Origin: Galeruca laticollis | Lineage: Eukaryota > Arthropoda > Insecta > Coleoptera > Chrysomelidae | DNA: 64,000 nt | Direction: 5' to 3' | NCBI GenBank assembly: GCA_963921935.1 | Contig: OY998185.1 | Span: 4,851,976 to 4,915,975, forward strand | Shown: in pieces, positions 57,967 through 64,000 of the stretch | How positions within the stretch are numbered: position 1 is the first letter of the stretch | How the letters are laid out: every line of letters starts with the position of its first letter | Program-made: the position numbers and the translations under genes | The notes under the pieces: model-generated | What the model saw: the letters and a program-made list of their open reading frames with translations, nothing else | What the model was told of the DNA's origin: nothing | The model's database searches: none

Positions 57967-59394
57967 TCAATTTGCTTTTCTTTTTCTTACCTTTTTGTTG
58001 CTTTCTTTTCTTGTTGTTTGATGCTCGATAAATTTCTGAAGCGTCTGTCTATTCTCTACTGTATCCTTTTTAACTTTGTTGCCCCATATCTCATAAATTT
58101 CTTCCCATGAATTCATTAAAATTTGCAATATAAATTCTTCCATATTATCAATTTTACTATTTATTATTCTAAAGAAAGCTTTTGTGTAATTTATCGTCAT
58201 GTTGTTGTTAGATATTACTTTAATTACTACATTATTATTGTTATAAAAATTTCCTGAGCATCCTATACCTCCTTCATTTCTTCTTATACTATCTTCTATT
58301 CCTTCTACTGTGTCCTTTAATCTCCGGTTCATTTCTTCTATTTCTCTGTTAATTTGTCTATCCATTATTCCACTTCTTCTAGTACATATGCCTGTTGATC
58401 TTTCTATTATACCATTTAAATTTGTGATTTCTTCATTTACTTTTTTTTGGAAATGTTGATTTTCCTCGTCAATCGCTTGTTCCTGTAATCTTATGTATTC
58501 CATTTCTCCAGTTTCCTTTTCTTCTGTACCCTCAGTTATATTTGTTAATTCCTGATTATTCTTCTCAATATTCTTAATTTCCATTGAAATTTCTTCTTTT
58601 TCAAAATTCCCATTTCCATCATTTCTAATTTCATTCCGTTCATAGTTATCTGTTATATTACTAGTTTGTTTTGATATTTCCGTTTGTATAGTTCCTGGTG
58701 AATTTTCTTCCATTTTGATTCCGCTTTCTTTTGGTTCTATTTTCAAGTTTTTATCTTGATCCTCCATATCTAAGTTAACTTCATCTATTTGCCTTCTAAA
58801 TTGTTCCTTCTCAAATTCTTCCTGGTTCTCCTTGAGTTCCTTAATATTTTCTGGTTTCATATCATCAATTTTATTTTCCAAATTATTACTTGTTTTCGGT
58901 TCCATCATATCAGTATTTTTATTTATAGTCGCTTTCAAATCTCCCCTCATATTGTTCATATTTTCATTAATCTTGTCCTCCTCACCAATCGTTTCCACAT
59001 TTATGTTATCCTTGTTACTATCCATCTTACCATCAATGTTCCCCTCTACTCGGTTAAAATCTTTTACCATAGTTTTCCTATCTTTTCTTCTTTTGTCATC
59101 CCACTTTCTCATATCTTCTCTCATTTCTTTCCTCCACTCAATCAAAAATTGCAATATTTGTTCATCGGTAACTGTTCCTCCTTGCGTTTCCTGTCTCCTA
59201 TACTCCTGGTTTCCTACAGCTTCCCCATCTCCTGTCATACTTTCTTCCTGTACATCTCCTTCTAATTGTTGTCCTTGTTCCAAATAGACTGCTTGATAAT
59301 CTCCCATACCATGACTTCGTTCTTCCCTTTCCTCTTCCGAACCACTGTCTGCTCCTACCTGCCTTCCATCTCTCAACATCATTCGTTTTGCCAT
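57967..59394 (-). CDS. Gypsy-2 Gag
   Basis: 475 residues from ATG at 59394, 45 bases downstream of the primer site. It starts with a short basic stretch and an acidic region (GSEEEREERS), then a very long charged coiled coil (about 80-375), and only near the end a short segment resembling the start of a Gypsy capsid (NYTKAFFRIINSKIDNMEEF). It ends in a basic tail. No SAP motif, zinc knuckle or protease. The first 70 residues match the third element's gag at 63461. The capsid part seems truncated, so it may be an RNA-binding or structural remnant. Confidence 0.75.
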   Translation of the reverse strand: MAKRMMLRDGRQVGADSGSEEEREERSHGMGDYQAVYLEQGQQLEGDVQEESMTGDGEAVGNQEYRRQETQGGTVTDEQILQFLIEWRKEMREDMRKWDDKRRKDRKTMVKDFNRVEGNIDGKMDSNKDNINVETIGEEDKINENMNNMRGDLKATINKNTDMMEPKTSNNLENKIDDMKPENIKELKENQEEFEKEQFRRQIDEVNLDMEDQDKNLKIEPKESGIKMEENSPGTIQTEISKQTSNITDNYERNEIRNDGNGNFEKEEISMEIKNIEKNNQELTNITEGTEEKETGEMEYIRLQEQAIDEENQHFQKKVNEEITNLNGIIERSTGICTRRSGIMDRQINREIEEMNRRLKDTVEGIEDSIRRNEGGIGCSGNFYNNNNVVIKVISNNNMTINYTKAFFRIINSKIDNMEEFILQILMNSWEEIYEIWGNKVKKDTVENRQTLQKFIEHQTTRKESNKKVRKRKAN

Positions 59395-59443
59395 TTTAAT
59401 TAAGTATTAAATTTTACAAATATAACCAAAATTTTTACAACGC

Positions 59444-59462
59444 CCCACGTTTTGGGTGACAA
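59444..59462 (-). promoter_or_regulatory. Gypsy-2 putative primer-binding site
   Basis: On the minus strand: TGTCACCCAAAACGTGGGG, followed by CGTTG as in Gypsy-1 and the third element. It lies between the element's 5' LTR and gag. Confidence 0.6.
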
Positions 59463-59463
59463 T

Positions 59464-61445
59464 TATTAACTATTTATATGATATTAAATACTTATTTATT
59501 TATTTTTGTAGATGATTATTATTTAGAATTTTTGTTTAGTTTGGCTAGCTCAGTTGGTTATTGTTATTTTGTTTAGTAATTTATTTTAATTTGATTATTC
59601 GGGAGCATGAAATCCTTTTTCTCTTTGAGTCCTGGCATTTTATATTGTTGTAATTGTTTAAATAAAAAGAAAACACATTATTTTGAAATCAATTTAATTT
59701 TAAATTTATTATTTTTTATATTTGATAAAAATAATATGAGACGCCACTGGTTGTATTGTATCTACTTATTTATTTCAATCATTTTATCAATGCGCATGCG
59801 TGAAAAACTAGTCATGCGCTTTAGCATGGAACGAACAATTCTTACACTAAAAAAGCATCCGTATTTATACAAACATAGTTTGTTTGACGATGCAGACAAT
59901 TAAATGGTTCAAACACATAAAAGAATTTATATATAAATCATACATATATATGATACAAATTGCTGTGGGAAGAAAATAGTTATATACATAGATAGAAATA
60001 TAGCAATTATATACAGATGGGCATAGTTATTACATTATGAAATTTCAATCACCAGATTTATGCAATTACAAGATGTCGTAAGTACATATTTTAATTTATT
60101 TAAAATCGGCCTTTTATTAATTTTAACGATTTATGCGATTAATTCACTATATAAAGTCTATTTCTTTCTTCTTTAGATCGATCATATGTGCAAAAGTTTA
60201 TCAATTTATGAAATTATGTACTTAATTGAGTATTTGAGTTTTTACTCTGATTATTGGCCAATAATGATTTAAAAACACTGACCTGTTGCTCTTGAATTGG
60301 GATGAAAGTCTCTGGATCCCAGGAACACTCCGCTGAAGCTCCAAAAAACCAAAATTAATGAAAATTTCGTAGATTCTTGCCGAAAAACTTGATACAATTG
60401 ACTGTGAGTATTACTAAGATTGTATTTAATAGTACTTTATAGGTTTAAATGTCTTAAACCGGGAATTTCTTGAAATTTCAGGAGCACCATCACACACACT
60501 CCTCACTTCTTGACACCAGCTTCCCTCATTCTTTAAGCGTCCCCTAGATTCTCTACTTTTTTCAACAAACAGTCTTTTGTTCTTTTTCAGGTCACTATTT
60601 CAAAGTTTATTTGTTGATTCACAATTTGTTCTGTCATATTTTATAACCAATAAAATATTGTCTTTTGCAATCAGATTAATTGAAACTTCTTTCACTTATT
60701 AAAAATTTCATACATACACTCTTTTACATTATTAGTTCATTTATAGAGTTCCTATGAGTTTTTTTTATCATACAAATAAATTGAAATTGGTTATACATAG
60801 ATACATTTACATGGTACAACATTCAATATTGTTATTGATACACTCATATTAATTATAAATATAAATTCTCTTATGTTATTTGTCTAAACTCTTTGCATTA
60901 TATTATTTATAATAAACTTTAACAAATTACTATTTATTGATTCAACGTTCATTTTATTTACCATATATCATTTATCTATATGTCATTATTTGTTTATCTA
61001 TGAAAATCTATTGAATTCTATTCTATTCAATATTTGTATTTGTTTTTTATTCTTAAATTAGTGATTATAATGAATTATCTATAATAATATTTGTATTCTA
61101 ATGTAACTACTTATATCTAAAATTCTCTTGACTTGACTATATAATTGTTTCTTTTTAGGTGAACAGCTGGTTATGGTATGGAAATATTCTTCGTCTAATG
61201 CAACTTTATTTACATCATTACATTGGTTAGGTAATCTCCATATTTTGTATTATTATTGAGGTAATTCCTTTTTTATTATATTGTTATAGGCTATTAGTTA
61301 ATATATCTTTATTTGATATGTTGTTTAAATTAAGAAAAGTGTTTCCTTTTTACCTGTTTTCTTAAATTATATTATTTTCATATATTTTTATACTAGCAAC
61401 ATATTTTTATAATACTAATTCTCTTATTATCTATGATATCTGGTT

Positions 61446-61448
<3 letters not shown>
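59464..61448 (-). repeat. Gypsy-2 LTR, right copy (element 5' LTR)
   Basis: Copy of 54823-56815 with the same motifs: TGCGCATGCG (59791-59800), donor-like AGGTCAGTGT (60275-60284, minus). Its outer end (TTGAACC on the minus strand) touches the (TA)n tract at 61448. Confidence 0.85.
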
Positions 61449-61508
<60 letters not shown>

Positions 61509-61519
61509 TATATATATAT
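61448..61519. repeat. (TA)n microsatellite, right flank of Gypsy-2
   Basis: TA run to 61504, a TTTTTA interruption, then a few more TA units. Confidence 0.95.
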
Positions 61520-61898
<379 letters not shown>

Positions 61899-61899
<1 letters not shown>

Positions 61900-63296
61900 G
61901 TCATATCAAAGAATTTATGTTCATGAATGTAAATATTATTTTCAAATTGTCACAAATATCAAACAAAACTAGACATTGTTATATCGAAACATAACCATGA
62001 ATTTCATTATTTGTAAAAGACTTGTTGTATTGAAATTCGTTTTAATTAAAAAAGAAAACAGATAATTTTCAAGTGAAATTCACGTTCATATGTGTTTCCA
62101 AAACTTTCATAGAGTGTAGTAATTGTGAATAGAACTCGACAGTTCAAGAAAGAATATGATTGGTGTAAAATGACAGGACAAATTTTGATAAATTAAGAAG
62201 AAACAAAACTTTGTTGAAAATTAGTGAGCTGAGAAACAATAGTTTATTTATTGATTAAAAAATTGACGATCGAGAGGAAGCGTGGGTAGTTGGATGAACA
62301 ATTTTTCAACAAATATCAAGTTAAATCACAAAATATAATTATCAAAGCTATAGATTCCTTGTAAATATAAAACTATGAACACTCACATGTGTGTATATCC
62401 AGTTTTTCCCTGAGAATATCACAAATTCTCCAGAAATTATGCAGACTGGACTTCGGAAGGCGTATTCTTGTTACTGGGCGAGTTAGATTCCAGAATTCAG
62501 ACTTCAGGTCAGTGTTTCTTTAAATATTATTGGCCAATATTAATATTAACTATTTATTCTTGCGTCTATATGATCGATCTAACTAAAAAGGAAAAAAATG
62601 ACTTTATGTAGTTTATTCAATAGATAAAATTTCAATATTATTTAAAAAGGCCTACATGCATGTTTGTAATTATGTAATAAAATAATGGTTGTACTTACTT
62701 CATTTCAAATAGTATAAGAAAAATGCATCTTAATCAATTGATATAATATTTTCAAATGTATGTATAATTTATAACTCATTTCTTCTGAACATTTTTATCA
62801 TCTGTATGTATATAATTTCCAAACATAAATTCTTTTATGCAATATCCATCACCAGCATCATAAAGTAAACGAACTTTATGTATATGATATTCACGCAACT
62901 GCAAAGCGTCTCTAAGAAACGTTCGGTTTTTCTCGTATCCATTCGCATTTATTTGAGCATGCGCATAGGATGGTGTATGCTCTTATTTGTGACTATGGTT
63001 TGTTAATGTCATAGGCGTATCTGTTTTATATATATATTTAAATAAAATTTTCTTTAAAAAATTAAATCATTGAAAGTAATGTGCTTCTTTTTATTTACGT
63101 AACCGAAATAAATCAAACAATGCCAGAACTCGAAGGGAAGAACGAGTCTCATGCTCCCGAATATTATAATATAATTATAACAAAACTGAGCTAGCCACAC
63201 AACAAATTCAATAAATAATTAAATATAAATTATCGATCTAAAATTATTTATCTAAACGAAATAAAATTAATAAAAATAATTAAACCTTAGTTTAAT
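61899..63296 (+). repeat. LTR of a third Gag-bearing LTR element
   Basis: It starts TGTCATATC at the TA tract and ends before the primer-site sequence. It shares landmarks in order with the other two LTRs: AGGTCAGTGT (62506-62515) followed by ATTATTGGCCAAT as in Gypsy-2, TGATCGATCT (62571), CTGTATGTATA as in Gypsy-1 (about 62803), GAGCATGCGCAT (62955-62966), CATGCTCCCGAAT and CTGAGCTAGCCA (63150-63196) as in Gypsy-2. The second LTR would lie outside the window. Confidence 0.65.
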
Positions 63297-63418
63297 TGGC
63301 ACCCAGAACGTGGCGCGTTTTAAAAAAAATTTGGTAGTATTTGTTAAATAAAAATTAAAATTCCTTATTTATAATTATTAATACTAATTATAACTGGCAC
63401 CAACAACGTAGGGCGTTG
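63297..63418 (+). promoter_or_regulatory. Two successive primer-site-like sequences
   Basis: TGGCACCCAGAACGTGGCG at 63297 resembles the Gypsy-2 site, and TGGCACCAACAACGTAGGG at 63395 resembles the Gypsy-1 site; both are followed by CGTT. Confidence 0.55.
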
Positions 63419-63460
63419 AATATATTAGGAAGCAGGAATAAAATTTAAAACTTCATTAAA

Positions 63461-64000
63461 ATGGCAAAACCAATGACTTTGAGAGATGGAAGGCAGGTAG
63501 GAGTAGAAAGTGATTCAGAGGAGGAAAGGGAAGAAAGAAGTCATTGAATGGGAGATTATCGAGCAGTATATTTGGAACAAGGACAATAAGTGGAAGGTGA
63601 TGCACAGGAAAGGAGTATGACAGAAGATGGGGAAGCTGTAGAACAAGAAGATAGGAGGCAGGAGAGAAGGGAAACACAGGAAGCGCAAACAAAAACAAGT
63701 GAAGAGGATCAGATGATGGACATGATGCAACAATTAGTTGCCAGTGTAAAGAATATAAATGGAAATATGGAGACAATGAGAGGAGATGTTATTAACATGA
63801 ATGGAAATATGGAGACAATGAGAGGAGGTATGAATGACTTGAATGGAAATATAAATAGAATAGAGGGGAGCTTAAACGGGAAGATGGATAAAATGGATGG
63901 AAACATGAATACATTGGAAAAGAAGATAGAAGAGGTGAAAACCGAAAGTATTCAAGAACTCAGGAAACTTAGGGAAGAAAATGAGGAATGTAGAAAGCAG
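63461..64000 (+). pseudogene. Third element Gag, N-terminal part (cut by window end)
   Basis: ATG at 63461 starts a frame (MAKPMTLRDGRQVGVESDSE) closely matching the Gypsy-2 Gag N-terminus. In-frame stops TGA (63545-63547) and TAA (63587-63589) stand where Gypsy-2 has Gly and Gln codons; each is one base change. After them the frame is open to the window end: a charged coiled coil with repeats of about 11 residues based on NGNMETMRG. The gene is disrupted unless translation starts after 63589. Confidence 0.7.

Larger units (their letters stand above)
54823..61448 (-). mobile_element. Gypsy-2, gag-only LTR retrotransposon
   Basis: Direct LTRs of about 1.99 kb at 54823-56815 and 59464-61448. 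Element orientation is minus: primer site at 59444-59462, gag at 57967-59394, then 1.1 kb of non-coding DNA and a polypurine tract at 56816-56823. No protease, RT or integrase is seen, so it must rely on other elements. (TA)n tracts abut both outer ends. The LTRs differ by small indels (for example about 14 bases near 56195/60840), so it is older than Gypsy-1. Confidence 0.85.

Noticed and set aside
58789..59287. 150-codon plus-strand frames rich in Ser, Leu, Ile and Phe
   Set aside because: Antisense shadows of the Gypsy-2 gag coiled coil.

Overview
The window looks like a repeat-rich, AT-rich animal genome, most likely an insect (inference). It is full of (TA)n microsatellites and holds eukaryotic transposable elements: Penelope-like elements (PLEs) with GIY-YIG domains, Gypsy-type LTR elements, a two-ORF LINE, and relics of piggyBac, FLYWCH/MULE and Crypton-like transposons. 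A GT-AG intron is visible in the piggyBac relic. There are no operons, no rRNA, no convincing tRNA and no clear single-copy host gene. Nearly every long reading frame belongs to a mobile element, and most are broken.

Layout. 1-8.9 kb: a small TA-flanked inverted-repeat element, a TA tract, a zinc-finger relic of a Crypton-like family (about 2.3-3.1 kb, minus) and otherwise featureless AT-rich DNA. 9.0-11.9 kb: PLE-1, nearly intact, with inverted termini and TA tracts on both sides. 11.9-20.0 kb: Gypsy-1 (plus) with about 2.1 kb LTRs, a SAP-domain/coiled-coil/capsid Gag, a retropepsin, and a pol fused in frame across a large deletion; TA tracts on both sides. 20.9-22.5 kb: tyrosine-recombinase (Crypton-like) pseudogene (minus), abutting a 428 bp inverted repeat. 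23.6-24.4 kb: degenerate ~175 bp satellite. 25.3-29.0 kb: TA tract, four ~350 bp tandem units, 5'-truncated PLE-2 and a hammerhead-like motif. 29-37 kb: mostly featureless, with a large inverted repeat (30.9-31.5), a possible THAP relic and a FLYWCH/MULE pseudogene. 37.0-38.0 kb: LINE RNase H fragment. 40.4-41.4 kb: piggyBac relic. 41.6-46.4 kb: decayed Gypsy-3 (minus). 47.0-52.8 kb: a TIR element, then an intact-looking LINE inserted into an older antisense LINE. 52.8-53.6 kb: CpG-rich island with a repeated motif. 54.8-61.4 kb: Gypsy-2 (minus), which carries only gag, with TA tracts on both sides. 61.5-61.75 kb: a PLE end between TA tracts. 61.9-64.0 kb: a related LTR and the start of a third gag, cut by the window end.

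The most interesting system is the set of elements sitting inside (TA)n tracts. Two complete LTR elements, the LTR of a third, one full PLE, a PLE repeat array and a PLE end all abut TA microsatellites. The three TA-bound LTR elements share LTR motifs (a splice-donor-like AGGTCAGTGT, GATCGATC, an NRF1-like GCATGCG core) and related primer-binding sites. The two complete ones lack a usable pol, so they look like a gag-retaining non-autonomous family that would need a partner for reverse transcription and integration (inference). The LINE at 47.7-52.4 kb is the only element here whose genes all look intact.
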